A stretch of DNA of 64,000 nt from Nitrosomonas sp. (GCF_019752095.1 NZ_JAIEMO010000034.1:1-64000); one strand, 5' to 3'; shown: positions 1-8,700, counted from the first letter of the stretch. Notes: generated by a model from the sequence alone, not told the origin. Numbers and translations: made by a program.

Positions 1-3
1 AAT

Positions 4-77
4 GGCGGGGTGGCAGAGTGGTCATGCAGCGGCCTGCAAAGCCGTCTACGCCGGTTCGATTCCGACCCCCGCCTCCA
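4..77 (+). tRNA. cysT: tRNA-Cys (GCA)
   Basis: The cloverleaf is complete. The acceptor stem GGCGGGG pairs with CCCCGCC, the anticodon loop holds GCA in CTGCAAA, the T-arm reads GGTTCGATTCC, and CCA is encoded. It lies 19 bases before tRNA-Leu(UAA), the cysT-leuZ order common in proteobacterial chromosomes, so this end of the window is host chromosome. Confidence 0.97.
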
Positions 78-96
78 TCGATCTAAAATTTCTATC

Positions 97-185
97 GCCC
101 GGGTGGTGAAATTGGTAGACACAAGGGACTTAAAATCCCTCGGGCCGAAACGCCCGTGCCGGTTCGATTCCGGCCCCGGGCACCA
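97..185 (+). tRNA. leuZ: tRNA-Leu (UAA), probable prophage attachment gene
   Basis: Class II tRNA with a long variable arm. The acceptor stem GCCCGGG pairs with CCCGGGC, the anticodon is TAA in CTTAAAA, and CCA is encoded. Phage genes follow within 165 bases and no further host gene is seen, so the 3' end of this tRNA is the likely att site. The matching repeat at the other end of the prophage is outside the window, so this remains inference. Confidence 0.97.
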
Positions 186-230
186 ATAATCAATAAGTTA
201 CACCAAGATTACGCGCTCAGCAAAGTTCAA

Positions 231-262
231 TCTGTTCCGCAAAAAAATAGTCTGTTCCGCAA
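231..262 (+). repeat. Two direct copies of TCTGTTCCGCAA, 20 bases apart
   Basis: The 12-mer starts at 231 and again at 251. It lies between the tRNA-Leu gene and the first phage gene, where integrase arm-type or excisionase sites would be expected. The function is unknown. Confidence 0.5.
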
Positions 263-310
263 TTCCATATAGCTACAATCCATTCTATTGCTAAATTGGT
301 ATACAAAATG

Positions 311-330
311 ACCCGCAGAAGCGGGTTTTT
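311..330 (+). terminator. Rho-independent terminator after the tRNA genes
   Basis: Stem ACCCGC/GCGGGT with an AGAA loop, followed by five T on the plus strand. It would end tRNA transcription. On the other strand it sits just beyond the stop of the leftmost phage gene, but the T-run there is weaker. Confidence 0.75.
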
Positions 331-345
331 CTTGGAAGGCAATCT

Positions 346-795
346 TTAAATTAATTGCCCTGACAAAATAGCCGCCTTACGTGCTTCCACGTCAGTAGTT
401 AAACCTGCCCCATTGATCACAGTCAAAGTATATTCGATCGCATCCTGAATCGATGCCAGACTCATATCCACCTTATCCGTTCTAGGATCATCCAGAATTG
501 ACCAAAAGTCATCAATAATCGGATCGGTTGCTCGTAGCTCCTTGGCTTTGATACGTTCTGGTGATGTAAAGAGTAATTTAAACTTAATCACACCAATAGG
601 TTGGAGAACTTCTGCTTCCGGGGTAGAGTTAGATTCTCCGGCAGACCAAACATCATCATCAAATATCCACCCGGCTTCAACCTCGTTCGGAACCGCCTCG
701 AATTGAGCGGCGATATCCGGATGGAAATAATCAGCCGGATTACCACCCACAACGTCAATAGCTACATTATTAACCAGTCGCGCAAATTTACTCAT
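346..795 (-). CDS. Phage tail-region protein, unknown
   Basis: A 149-residue soluble protein that is last in the minus-strand tail operon. I see no catalytic motif. The N-terminal half (about residues 1-60) is acidic and aromatic, and the C-terminal half is helical with alternating charges. Position after the adhesin gene is where fibre-assembly or fibre-tip accessory proteins are often encoded, but sequence alone does not show that role. The start overlaps the stop of the upstream cysteine-rich gene by 8 bases, so the two are probably translationally coupled. Confidence is high that it is a gene and low for function. Confidence 0.75.
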   Translation of the reverse strand: MSKFARLVNNVAIDVVGGNPADYFHPDIAAQFEAVPNEVEAGWIFDDDVWSAGESNSTPEAEVLQPIGVIKFKLLFTSPERIKAKELRATDPIIDDFWSILDDPRTDKVDMSLASIQDAIEYTLTVINGAGLTTDVEARKAAILSGQLI

Positions 796-979
796 TTTTT
801 AACTCGCCTCTTGTTTTGAATTCACCGCACCATCCATTAGAAAGCATGTAAGGAAAGTGTGAAATTACTTGGTTATCGATCACAACAGGTGTGGCCGGAC
901 CCCTTCTACAAAATCCAGCCTCATTGCCAGAATCAAGGAAATAGATGCAATTTCCGCAACTCTCGTTAATAGTTACCAT
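788..979 (-). CDS. Small cysteine-rich phage protein
   Basis: A 63-residue protein with four cysteines arranged CGNC near the N-terminus, then C-R-R-G-P and a C-terminal G-W-C-G-E-F. The spacing suggests a small metal or iron-sulfur knuckle, but no named family was recognised. The start codon overlaps the end of the upstream glycine-rich adhesin gene (ATGGTAA), and its own stop overlaps the next start, so it is embedded in the tail operon. It may help assembly or stability of the adhesin. That is inference from position only. Confidence 0.7.
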   Translation of the reverse strand: MVTINESCGNCIYFLDSGNEAGFCRRGPATPVVIDNQVISHFPYMLSNGWCGEFKTRGELKNE

Positions 980-1902
980 TCTACGATAACAATCCCGTTA
1001 CCACCTGCTCCGCCAGAACCGGCTGTAGATGTTCCTCCGCCACCTCCTCCTACGCCACCTTTACCTCCGCTGCCCGAGCCTCCGTTCGCACCACCACCAC
1101 CGCCACCGTTGCCACCGACACCACCATCTCCACCGCCAGCACCGCCAGCTCCGTTACCACCAGAGGTTCCCACTGTTTCGTAATGACCGCCACCGCCAGT
1201 AAAGCAATCAAAAGGGAATCTTATTGAGGCACCAATCGGATTAACCGCTCCAACAACGCCGTTTGCATCAGCCCTTCCACCAGCTATGTCTGCGCCACCA
1301 GAGGGCGATGAAACCAGAGTCGAAAAAGGACTTCCACCTCCACTAACAACAGCTCCGGTGTCTCCACCTCCGCAACCACCACCACCGGACGCAGGTGAAG
1401 CGCCAGATTTTCCACCAGTTCCCAATTGCGAACCAGCGCCCCCTCCGCCGCTCCCGGCAGTGGCTCCAGATGCTCCGCCATTGGCCTGGAAATCCCCACC
1501 CGTTCCACTCCCACCCGCAACCGATCCTGAGCCAGAGTTTCCAGCGCCTCCGGTAGCGGATATAAGAGAGTCGAAAGAACTTGTTCCGCCTGATACTGTA
1601 GCCGCGCCACCGGCCCCAACAGTGACCGTATAACTGGCACCTATAGTAACGGCGAATTCTCCGTGAGCATACCCGCCACCGCCACCACCGCCACCAGCAG
1701 CCTTGCCGCCACCTCCACCACCAACCACACGCACTCGAATATTAGCGTCAGGAGCAATGAAAGTTCCTGACGCCCCAAAAACCTGCCACAGGCCACTACC
1801 GAATTCGCCCATATAGCCAGCACCCACAACTTTGGTTGCGTTGATTAATTTACTTTGCTCTTGAACTGAACCTAAGCTCGATTCGCCCGTTAAAAATCTC
1901 AT
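973..1902 (-). CDS. Glycine-rich tail fibre adhesin
   Basis: About 309 residues. From about residue 60 the protein is dominated by poly-glycine runs separated by short S/A/T/N segments, typical of glycine-rich receptor-binding domains that form a polyglycine-II sandwich at the tip of phage fibres. The N-terminal part holds a G-T-F-x-A-P and V-R-V-V-G-G-G-G core seen in this class. The ATG at 1902 is chosen because GAGGAGG lies 9 bases before it; an in-frame start at 1920 would overlap the upstream gene and has no comparable site. Likely role: host-surface recognition. The repetitive DNA makes it prone to recombination and host-range variation. Confidence 0.85.
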   Translation of the reverse strand: MRFLTGESSLGSVQEQSKLINATKVVGAGYMGEFGSGLWQVFGASGTFIAPDANIRVRVVGGGGGGKAAGGGGGGGGYAHGEFAVTIGASYTVTVGAGGAATVSGGTSSFDSLISATGGAGNSGSGSVAGGSGTGGDFQANGGASGATAGSGGGGAGSQLGTGGKSGASPASGGGGCGGGDTGAVVSGGGSPFSTLVSSPSGGADIAGGRADANGVVGAVNPIGASIRFPFDCFTGGGGHYETVGTSGGNGAGGAGGGDGGVGGNGGGGGGANGGSGSGGKGGVGGGGGGTSTAGSGGAGGNGIVIVEW

Positions 1903-1903
1903 T

Positions 1904-2224
1904 TTATAAATCCTCCTCAAACGCCGTGACTCGCGCTATGCAGTTTGCAGTATCTGCACGTAGAACAATCCTTTCCCCTGGGCCCACTATCTCGCCAGTA
2001 ACCTTGTATATGCCGTGTGCCGGTATCAACATGTTGTCGGCTTCTATCAGATCTGCATTAGTTGGGGATGCTGATGTTGAGATATAAACTTTCAAATGAG
2101 CATCGGTAGCACCGTTATTGACAACGTTAATGCTGGCCGTGCGAATCTTTCCTGCAGCAGCTGCACCCGTATCCTGGTTTGAGGCATTCGGTAGCGTTCC
2201 TGACCATATTTTCCCTGACGCCAT
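1904..2224 (-). CDS. Small tail fibre accessory protein
   Basis: 106 residues, no signal peptide, beta-rich composition (I-N-V-V-N-N-G and K-V-Y-I-S-T-S). Located between the collar-domain fibre and the glycine-rich adhesin in one operon. It resembles small beta-sandwich virion proteins in general character, but no family was recognised. Its last codons contain the ribosome-binding site of the adhesin gene, so translation of the two is linked. Confidence 0.75.
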   Translation of the reverse strand: MASGKIWSGTLPNASNQDTGAAAAGKIRTASINVVNNGATDAHLKVYISTSASPTNADLIEADNMLIPAHGIYKVTGEIVGPGERIVLRADTANCIARVTAFEEDL

Positions 2225-2239
2225 TTTTATAAATCTCCG

Positions 2240-2938
2240 TTAAATATTTGCAAAATAGGATCTGGTTGCCGGTTTTCTTGTTAACGCAAGATACGCAACC
2301 AATTCAGCGGCAGTGAGATATTGTGGGTGAGGGTCGACATCGGCTTCATGATCAGCCAAATCAGTATCTTTTGCGTACTGAGGATGCGGGTCGGATGCTT
2401 CAACGTGAGCTTGCAAGTCAGTATCTTTGGCGTACTGAGGATGAGGGTCAGCATCGGCTAAATGCTCGTCCATCCTATCGGTAACATATTGATGCGTCGC
2501 TATCACGATACTGTTATCGACCGTTAAATTGATGGTTGCTGCATTACTGGTTTCAACAATTAACCTATAAATGCTATCCCGCGTCATGCCTTCGGGTAAA
2601 ACAGGCTTTGTTTCAGGCGCCATGTTACCGATATAAATGGCGTTTCCGGCTGCGTCATCGATCCTGAATTCTCGAACAGTGAATCCACCCACATCGGGCG
2701 GCACAACCAATTCAACAATATACCAAGACGGATTGTCTTGATGCAGCGTGATAGAGTTTATCCCCGCCCTGTAAACTTCATTAACAAGTGCCGTGGATGT
2801 TCTGGTTGGCGCTGGCACCGATCCGTTACCATCGCCAAGGGCGACATCGCATAAGACAACAGGCTCACCGTTAACCGCGCCGTAAGCCATTGCAGCAGCT
2901 CCAACGTCAGTAAGTAGTGTGTAGTAAATATTGGCCAT
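2240..2938 (-). CDS. Tail-collar fibre protein (P2 gpH-like N-terminus)
   Basis: 232 residues. The first 130 or so match the phage tail-collar fibre domain (DUF3751): Y-Y-T-L-L-T-D-V-G near the start, D-V-A-L-G-D-G-N-G, and W-Y-I-V-E-L-V-V-P. The C-terminal part has three copies of a D-P-H-P-Q-Y motif spaced about 16-18 residues apart, a known fibre-shaft element. This is the part that attaches the fibre to the baseplate. It lacks a distal receptor-binding domain, so it may act with the downstream small protein and adhesin as a split fibre. Located right after the gpI-like gene, as in P2-like tails. Confidence 0.85.
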   Translation of the reverse strand: MANIYYTLLTDVGAAAMAYGAVNGEPVVLCDVALGDGNGSVPAPTRTSTALVNEVYRAGINSITLHQDNPSWYIVELVVPPDVGGFTVREFRIDDAAGNAIYIGNMAPETKPVLPEGMTRDSIYRLIVETSNAATINLTVDNSIVIATHQYVTDRMDEHLADADPHPQYAKDTDLQAHVEASDPHPQYAKDTDLADHEADVDPHPQYLTAAELVAYLALTRKPATRSYFANI

Positions 2939-2942
2939 GAAT

Positions 2943-3650
2943 TTAGGGTTTTGGATAGATTACATTAATCGAGACGCTTACCATTGCCGCGCCAGTGTTT
3001 AATTGCCAGGAATGTTCAGAAGGTTGCGATGCAGCCGGATAAACGGTTGATATCGTGCCACCAAGCATTGCGGCTCCTATGTAGTTAGTTTTTCTCCAAG
3101 TTGTAAGCAAAGCGAAGTAAAGAACTAATCTTGCAGGGATTATAGAACGCAGTATAGGGTCCATTTTGATGACATTTTCCCAAGTAGTCTTGGAGGCATC
3201 AATTGACACTCTGACCCTGCTTGTAGAAAACCGCGTGTTATCTGACCTTGCAAGAGGCATAAGATCAGTTGGATAATCTTCAGCCTTAGCTTGAGCCATT
3301 TGCTCGACAACGAAAGCGTTCGGAAATAACAGTTGCAGGTATGTTTTGAGGAAGTGAAAGCCGCGCCCGTTCTTGTTTCTTGATTTCCATGCCTTGTACA
3401 GATAGCGGGTTGCGGTTTCTTCTCTTGCGCCATCGATCAAAGCCAATCCATCAACGTTTACCAGTTTTCGTATCAAGTCCATTGAGCCAAGCTGGCCATT
3501 GCCCAAAACGTTTGCATCAAAAGCAGTGCCAGCAATCATCTCTTCAAACAGATCGATGAATAAATTGCGCAGATCGTTTTCAATATCATCGGCAACAAAA
3601 CTATTTTTGAGCGGCGTTAGATTGGGCAACTTCGCATTAGGGAAATCCAT
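2943..3650 (-). CDS. Baseplate protein, P2 gpI-like
   Basis: 235 residues. It lies between the J-like baseplate protein and the collar fibre, the conserved J-I-H order of P2-type baseplates. The N-terminus starts P-N-L-T-P-L-K and contains acidic helical segments like tail protein I, with a long C-terminal beta region. The ATG overlaps the stop of the J-like gene in TAATG, which implies coupled translation. The assignment rests on position and general similarity; no enzymatic motif is expected. Confidence 0.75.
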   Translation of the reverse strand: MDFPNAKLPNLTPLKNSFVADDIENDLRNLFIDLFEEMIAGTAFDANVLGNGQLGSMDLIRKLVNVDGLALIDGAREETATRYLYKAWKSRNKNGRGFHFLKTYLQLLFPNAFVVEQMAQAKAEDYPTDLMPLARSDNTRFSTSRVRVSIDASKTTWENVIKMDPILRSIIPARLVLYFALLTTWRKTNYIGAAMLGGTISTVYPAASQPSEHSWQLNTGAAMVSVSINVIYPKP

Positions 3651-5143
3651 TAATTACCCCACGCCGGCGGCAGGACATTAACCGCCGTAACGGTAACTGT
3701 TAGGCTGGCAGGCGATACAAAACTCCATAGTTCCGGCCGGTATTCCCCTGCGTATTCGGCAATACTTACCTTGATATCCGCATTAGCATCGGATAAAGCC
3801 GGTATTTTTTCTTTCAGTAGAGCGTAAACCCTTTTGTAAAGTGGTTTAACTGTGCCGCGCCTTGATCCGGGCTGAGATTCGCCGTATTCAGCAATGATTG
3901 TTTCAATAATTTTAGACCGCACATCACTTGCAACATAAGCTGCTGATATGGTCGCAGTAATTGTCATTGGTATTTCTGACCGGACCGGAGTCATGAATCT
4001 AACCCGGTAACTGTCATCGGCTGCCAGGATTACGCTACGCACGCCCTTTTGAGTGGCCGTTAAATCCAACTCATTAATAAACGATGGGGCAACCGGCGTT
4101 TCTGGATCAGTCTCTACCAATACGGTTTCTGTACCGTCAGCTGACACGCACGCCACAAATAGCGTATTGATATTGTCAACACTCGCCCCGCGTATCGTTT
4201 CCTCGATGACTTCATTCCAGACCGACAGGAATTGAGTATTGCTGTATGCACGCCGCACCACAAAATCGAACTCACCCAGGAAAACCGCGTTGTGATTGTA
4301 GACGGAAGGGTATTTAACTAGGTCGCGCAAGGTAGTCATGCTAGGTGGATTCTGCCCTTTGTCGAGAAGAGCGCTCATGGTCAGATCAACCAACGATTCA
4401 GTGGGAGAATTCAGATACTCGAAAGAGAATGGCGAGCCCGAAGCTGGCGATATTTCACCGGCTGTACGGGAAATTGTTACGGTTATTACTTTTCCGTCAG
4501 CAGGCTGGATACCAACTATATCGGTCTGCCCAAAACGCACATAAATGCTCTGCCTGTCATCCGCTTCAACGTGGAATACTCGCTCATCCGGCCATGTGTT
4601 GGTATAGCGCTCACGATAAACGTACTCTCCACCTGAATCGCTAACAGAAATGCCGCTCAGGTGACTATCGTCGCTTGGCGCCGGTATCTCTATTGGATAG
4701 AAGGGAGCGCTACCGGAAACCGTATGAGTTATGATTTCTTTCTTTAATTGTATGGCATCGAACGTGCCGGTACCGCCAGCGGCGACAACAGCGGTTGTTT
4801 CAATAATGTAAGGTAATCCGGCTGAATCAATGATTGTTCTGCCGGTGTCCACCGTGAATGCAGTTGTGTTGTTGTTTTTAACCGAAACCCTGACACGCCC
4901 CGGGCTTGCCTTTCTTATCACGCCACGCAACGCGGCATCCGCCAGAACGGTGCCATCGCGCACCTTCTCAAACGGCTCTGCCATTGCGGTCTCTAATTGG
5001 GATGAAAACATGGCCAGCATTGCGGCCATGGCATCGAGGTTTTGTATTATGCGCGGATCACCGGCCTGATACAGCGCTGCAATATCAGGATAATTCGTTA
5101 TCGAGTCAGCAATTGCTTTCTGGAAGTCTGATTTTGTGAGCAT
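3650..5143 (-). CDS. Baseplate J-like protein (wedge)
   Basis: 497 residues, the usual size for the J/gp47 family that forms the baseplate wedge ring. An N-terminal helical arm (residues 1-90) is followed by a beta-rich core with V-Y-R-E-R-Y, R-V-F-H-V-E and Y-V-R-F-G segments and a C-terminal domain ending in V-T-V-T-A. Upstream is the glycosidase-like gene 8 bases away, and downstream the gpI-like gene overlaps. Needed for triggering sheath contraction. Confidence in the family is good. Confidence 0.88.
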   Translation of the reverse strand: MLTKSDFQKAIADSITNYPDIAALYQAGDPRIIQNLDAMAAMLAMFSSQLETAMAEPFEKVRDGTVLADAALRGVIRKASPGRVRVSVKNNNTTAFTVDTGRTIIDSAGLPYIIETTAVVAAGGTGTFDAIQLKKEIITHTVSGSAPFYPIEIPAPSDDSHLSGISVSDSGGEYVYRERYTNTWPDERVFHVEADDRQSIYVRFGQTDIVGIQPADGKVITVTISRTAGEISPASGSPFSFEYLNSPTESLVDLTMSALLDKGQNPPSMTTLRDLVKYPSVYNHNAVFLGEFDFVVRRAYSNTQFLSVWNEVIEETIRGASVDNINTLFVACVSADGTETVLVETDPETPVAPSFINELDLTATQKGVRSVILAADDSYRVRFMTPVRSEIPMTITATISAAYVASDVRSKIIETIIAEYGESQPGSRRGTVKPLYKRVYALLKEKIPALSDANADIKVSIAEYAGEYRPELWSFVSPASLTVTVTAVNVLPPAWGN

Positions 5144-5150
5144 TTTTTAG

Positions 5151-6293
5151 CTATAGAATGTACAGCGGCCGTACCGTTATCAGCCCACCGTCCAATGGCA
5201 GCGTTTTGATAAAGTTGTCGTAATCCGAAAATACCCGCCCCGATGGAGCAGTTAATTTGTATTGGATCAGACACATATTTGCACCAATGTACGCACTGGT
5301 CAGGCGATCATGGAAATCCTGCATGGTATGAAGCGCGCCTGTTGCCGGGTTGATTTCATCAAAATCATCCCCTTGCCACTGCGTAAACTTCGGCAAAATC
5401 CCATTGAAGTCCTGGTAGTAGCGTAGCGCACCCTTTGGCGTTCCTCCCGAGGCCACCGCGTTGGTAGAGGCATTCCAGTGCGTATTGCTTGCACTTAGCC
5501 AAACATGCTGACTTTGAGCGTGATTCAGATACCAATCCTCAGCCAGTTGCTTCGTCTGGTTTAGATCGTGATAAACCGCTGTGTTTTTGAAAGCGGCTTT
5601 CAAATCCTGCACCATCTGAATCCGTCCCGCTTGCATACTGGCAATGGATTCAGGATTCAATGAATGGCCGAATGGTATGGTCACCGTTCCGTAGCTGGAC
5701 TCACTGGTACCGACAAACATAACATCCGGATCATCGTCATACTTGGCAGCGACAGCGGCGAACCACTCTCTGTGCCAGTCCTGAATCATGGTATCGCTGT
5801 ATTGCAGGACATAACCCCTGTTGCCGCTTCCCTGCCCTTGTCCCGGCTCTATGCCCAAACATCCGGCATAACGGGTGTGCGCAGTACCCGTTCCGCTCCA
5901 ACTTCCCTGTACTGATACCAGATGATCTGGAAGTAGCAATCGAACGTCGTTGCCGCCCGTGGTGGGTGAAACATCAAACTCGCGCTGCTGAAACATCAAT
6001 CCAGCCTTAACACCGCGACTTCTCAGATCATCGATCCTGCTATCCAGCTTGGCCCAGTCATAAACGCCGGGTGCGATAACAATTTCACCTGCGCTCAATT
6101 CAAGCTGCACGAATCTCCAATTAGGATTGCCGTCCAGTTTGGATTTGAGGCCACCGATGCCACCCCAGCTATATGCGCCAGCACTATCGAGGTTGTTATA
6201 CGCGGAGCGTGGAAACTTGATTCCGAAACCAGGTATAAATACCTCTTTTCGATTGATCCGGCGTGCAGATCGAGAGAATAACCCGGCGGCCAT
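5151..6293 (-). CDS. Glycoside-hydrolase-like (TIM-barrel) tail protein
   Basis: 380 residues with the look of a clan GH-A glycosidase. Early strands carry W-R-F-V-Q-L-E-L and G-V-Y-D-W-A-K-L-D, where these enzymes position the substrate at the barrel entrance. G-L-M-F-Q-Q-R-E-F follows, then V-M-F-V-G-T-S-E-S-S at about residue 195, resembling the acid/base N-E-P strand. A later T-Q-W-Q-G-D-D segment may carry the nucleophile. No signal peptide. It sits inside the baseplate operon, its start overlapping the previous stop in TAATG, so it is probably a virion enzyme that cuts host surface polysaccharide. The family is not certain, and the general acid motif is not canonical (T-S-E rather than N-E). 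Confidence 0.6.
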   Translation of the reverse strand: MAAGLFSRSARRINRKEVFIPGFGIKFPRSAYNNLDSAGAYSWGGIGGLKSKLDGNPNWRFVQLELSAGEIVIAPGVYDWAKLDSRIDDLRSRGVKAGLMFQQREFDVSPTTGGNDVRLLLPDHLVSVQGSWSGTGTAHTRYAGCLGIEPGQGQGSGNRGYVLQYSDTMIQDWHREWFAAVAAKYDDDPDVMFVGTSESSYGTVTIPFGHSLNPESIASMQAGRIQMVQDLKAAFKNTAVYHDLNQTKQLAEDWYLNHAQSQHVWLSASNTHWNASTNAVASGGTPKGALRYYQDFNGILPKFTQWQGDDFDEINPATGALHTMQDFHDRLTSAYIGANMCLIQYKLTAPSGRVFSDYDNFIKTLPLDGGLITVRPLYIL

Positions 6294-7510
6294 TAGTGCA
6301 CCAACTCTATCAGGCGGCTGCGAACACCTATCAGCTCGTTAACAGAAGCAGCGCTAAAATTAAAAGTTATATCTGCCGCACCGCTACTTGTTTCTACAGC
6401 AAACGCTGCCCCAGGTGCGCCTGTTCCATAACCTGTGGCAGAAGCTATGCTGACGCGAGTCTCCTGTGAGTCTGTTGCGTTTTTGTTGTAAACCTCAACA
6501 GGAATATGCAGAGTCGTTGCCGTGGTGATGTTGGGTGGAGTAAAGATGTCGTTACCACCCAACTTGACAACAACCGTTTTAGCCCCGCTTCCAGAAGCGA
6601 TATAGTTAGCATCAATAATAATGCGGCTATTCGCTCTAAGCGGAGGTGTTTTTGTGGGCTTGAGTTGGCCCGTGGCACCAACTGCGGAAATAATCGGTGC
6701 ATCCGGGGTTCCACCAGGCCAGGGAAAACTGGTCTGGATGTCCGTGGTATTGTTAATGGTAGTTATGGCCAGCAGATCATTTAACTCAAAACCGGTTGAA
6801 GCCGTACCGATATGCAAATTCGCCTTACCATCACACACTCCGCCTGTCAGCCCGTGCGGCCCACTGGCAACCAGTTTGGTGAATCCATCCACATCGCTCG
6901 CAGTCCAGGTTATGCTGGTATTAGGAAAAACAAGAGCATGGGTTTCGTTATCATGCAGTATGGCAACCCTTCCAACCACGTTGTATACACTGCCGTCTGA
7001 CACTGCCAAACACTTTTGCCCGGTAGCGTTACCGCTTATGTTATCAAGAATAACTGCCATGCCCGGATTGGAGACGGCTGGCGGCAAAGATGGATCAGCA
7101 AGATCGGTATAAGTACGGGTTTCTGCGGTATCGTAGTAGGTTAAAACATAATTACCTGCCACAAAATTAACCCCAGAGATATAAACGACACCAATTTTCC
7201 AGTAAGTGGTCTTGAACTCTATTGACGTTATCAGGAAGGTAGCGCGTTTATTTCCAACGCTTTGCTCAAAATACAATCTGCCGCCAACTTCGTAAGCACC
7301 GAAGTCATCAGTCATGTCGTAGCCATCACTGGTAGTGGCGTTGAAATACATAAAATTGGTGCCGCTGACATCTGCATCACTCAATCTGAAATAGCCTCCA
7401 CCGGGATTCTGGTCAGCCGTATTGACGCTATAGATAAAGGGCGGCCCTGCTTTAGGTCCGGTTGGTCCGGCTATCCCTTCCGCTGCGGGGATATTGATAA
7501 ATCTAGGCAT
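6293..7510 (-). CDS. Tail fibre/virion protein with collagen-like start
   Basis: 405 residues. Near the N-terminus there is a short collagen-like G-P-T-G-P-K-A-G-P-P stretch, then beta-rich segments with many T, N and G. No catalytic motif. It lies between two small genes and the glycosidase-like gene in the tail module, so a fibre or baseplate-attached adhesin is likely. Start at 7510 is preceded by GAGGTAAG, a fair binding site. Confidence 0.7.
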   Translation of the reverse strand: MPRFINIPAAEGIAGPTGPKAGPPFIYSVNTADQNPGGGYFRLSDADVSGTNFMYFNATTSDGYDMTDDFGAYEVGGRLYFEQSVGNKRATFLITSIEFKTTYWKIGVVYISGVNFVAGNYVLTYYDTAETRTYTDLADPSLPPAVSNPGMAVILDNISGNATGQKCLAVSDGSVYNVVGRVAILHDNETHALVFPNTSITWTASDVDGFTKLVASGPHGLTGGVCDGKANLHIGTASTGFELNDLLAITTINNTTDIQTSFPWPGGTPDAPIISAVGATGQLKPTKTPPLRANSRIIIDANYIASGSGAKTVVVKLGGNDIFTPPNITTATTLHIPVEVYNKNATDSQETRVSIASATGYGTGAPGAAFAVETSSGAADITFNFSAASVNELIGVRSRLIELVH

Positions 7511-7564
7511 GTCTTACCTCAAAGGTAGTTGTTGACGATAAAAAGTGATATAAAACCGATCTCT

Positions 7565-7861
7565 TTACTGCGATACCTTGTGGATATGGATAACACCCTC
7601 ATCGCCACTGGAAACAAATCCGATTTTGCGATCCTTTCTAACTCTGACGGTTGCGGTCTGGTTCGCTGGTACCAAGTAACCTTTTTTGTTGGCATAAGTT
7701 AATGCGCTCACGTCCTCATCAACCATTAAAGCGAAAGGCACGGTGCCGATCACATCATAGAAGCCACATGGCAGCGCATTGGTGGCACCTGGGGTTGATG
7801 AAAGGGATGGTAATCCTGCAATTTCTTCGTTTCCTTCAATATCGAGGTAATCAGTAGGCAT
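7565..7861 (-). CDS. Small phage structural protein
   Basis: About 98 residues from the ATG at 7861, chosen because AAGGA lies a few bases upstream; an upstream in-frame start would add 24 basic residues overlapping the previous gene. Beta-rich, with V-P-A-N-Q-T-A-T-V-R-V-R and ending in V-I-H-I-H-K. It resembles small capsid or tail decoration proteins in character. No family named. Confidence 0.65.
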   Translation of the reverse strand: MPTDYLDIEGNEEIAGLPSLSSTPGATNALPCGFYDVIGTVPFALMVDEDVSALTYANKKGYLVPANQTATVRVRKDRKIGFVSSGDEGVIHIHKVSQ

Positions 7862-7892
7862 GGTTCTTCCTTGAATTAAGAAATAAAAATAT

Positions 7893-8183
7893 TCACAAGC
7901 CCGGAACCTGAATGCCTTGACCGGCAACTTCAATTACCAAATCAAGTCGATCAGGAGGAGTTTGCACGCTGTATAAATTGACTGATCCGTCAGGGATGGA
8001 CTGTATTACCGGCACATCTACACGTAGTTTCTGCAGCACGGCCTCGGGCTCACCGCTTGATTGAGGGTTTTGCAGGAGTGATTTGATATCTTGGCCGTAA
8101 TCAGAGCCAAGGTAGCCATTGGTTGGAGTTTTCAACCAATGGGAAACCATGTCTTGAATGTCGTTACCGGTAATAGTAGCCAT
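7893..8183 (-). CDS. Possible baseplate wedge protein (gp25/W-like)
   Basis: 96 residues: an N-terminal helical segment, then G-Y-L-G-S-D-Y-G-Q-D, a helix, and a C-terminal strand pair R-L-D-L-V-I-E-V-A. The G-S-x-(Y/F)-G-x-D pattern followed by a paired-strand end is reminiscent of the small gp25/W baseplate lysozyme-like wedge proteins, which usually precede gpJ. Here five genes separate it from the J-like gene, so the call is tentative. Confidence 0.45.
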   Translation of the reverse strand: MATITGNDIQDMVSHWLKTPTNGYLGSDYGQDIKSLLQNPQSSGEPEAVLQKLRVDVPVIQSIPDGSVNLYSVQTPPDRLDLVIEVAGQGIQVPGL

Positions 8184-8225
8184 GCACCGAATACTAAGGG
8201 TGTACGGCTACTGCTTTTGGTGCGG

Positions 8226-8232
8226 TTTTCCT
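8226..8232 (-). promoter_or_regulatory. Weak copy of the CGGAAAA phage motif
   Basis: The minus strand reads AGGAAAA followed by CCGC, 42 bases before the start at 8183. It has one mismatch to the motif seen upstream of other phage operons. Confidence 0.25.
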
Positions 8233-8268
8233 GAAATTGAAGTTATCAGGGGAATTGCGGGTATTGGG

Positions 8269-8685
8269 TTACTTACGTGCGGGGGATTCCATGTCAATAT
8301 CGAAGATCGTCCAGAATTCACCGCTCTCACTGTCCAGCATGAACTGATTGCTATGAATCATCTGTGATTTCAGATATTCAGTGCGAAATTCATCGGCCAT
8401 AATCATGGTTTCGATATCATTATCGCCGTGATAAACATTTTTTATCAGTGGATCGGATTGGTCTCCAAGACGATATCCATTTGCATTCATAACATCCTTG
8501 AGAGCCCACCAGTAAGGACCGTAATCCCGGTATCTCAGCCGGTCCTTACCAAGCCTTTCAGCGATAACACCTAAACCGAAGGCTAACAAGTTTGAGAATC
8601 CACGGTTTGCAACCAGATTCTTTTTGCGCTCATGGATAATGTCGCTGATAACATCTGCGTCAAATAAATATTCAGTGAATTTCAT
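8269..8685 (-). CDS. Phage protein of unknown function next to the DarB-like gene
   Basis: 138 residues, helical, with a central R-D-Y-G-P-Y-W-W-A-L aromatic segment and an acidic end (T-I-F-D-I-D-M-E). No membrane segment. It follows the giant methylase/helicase gene by 15 bases on the same strand and is probably co-transcribed, so it may be a partner packaged with that protein. No family recognised. Confidence 0.65.
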   Translation of the reverse strand: MKFTEYLFDADVISDIIHERKKNLVANRGFSNLLAFGLGVIAERLGKDRLRYRDYGPYWWALKDVMNANGYRLGDQSDPLIKNVYHGDNDIETMIMADEFRTEYLKSQMIHSNQFMLDSESGEFWTIFDIDMESPARK

Positions 8686-8700
8686 TGTAAATATCCCTTG

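Noticed and set aside
973-1902. Long proline-rich plus-strand open frames over 869-1633
   Set aside because: They are the antisense of poly-glycine codons of the adhesin gene; no start site or domain supports them.
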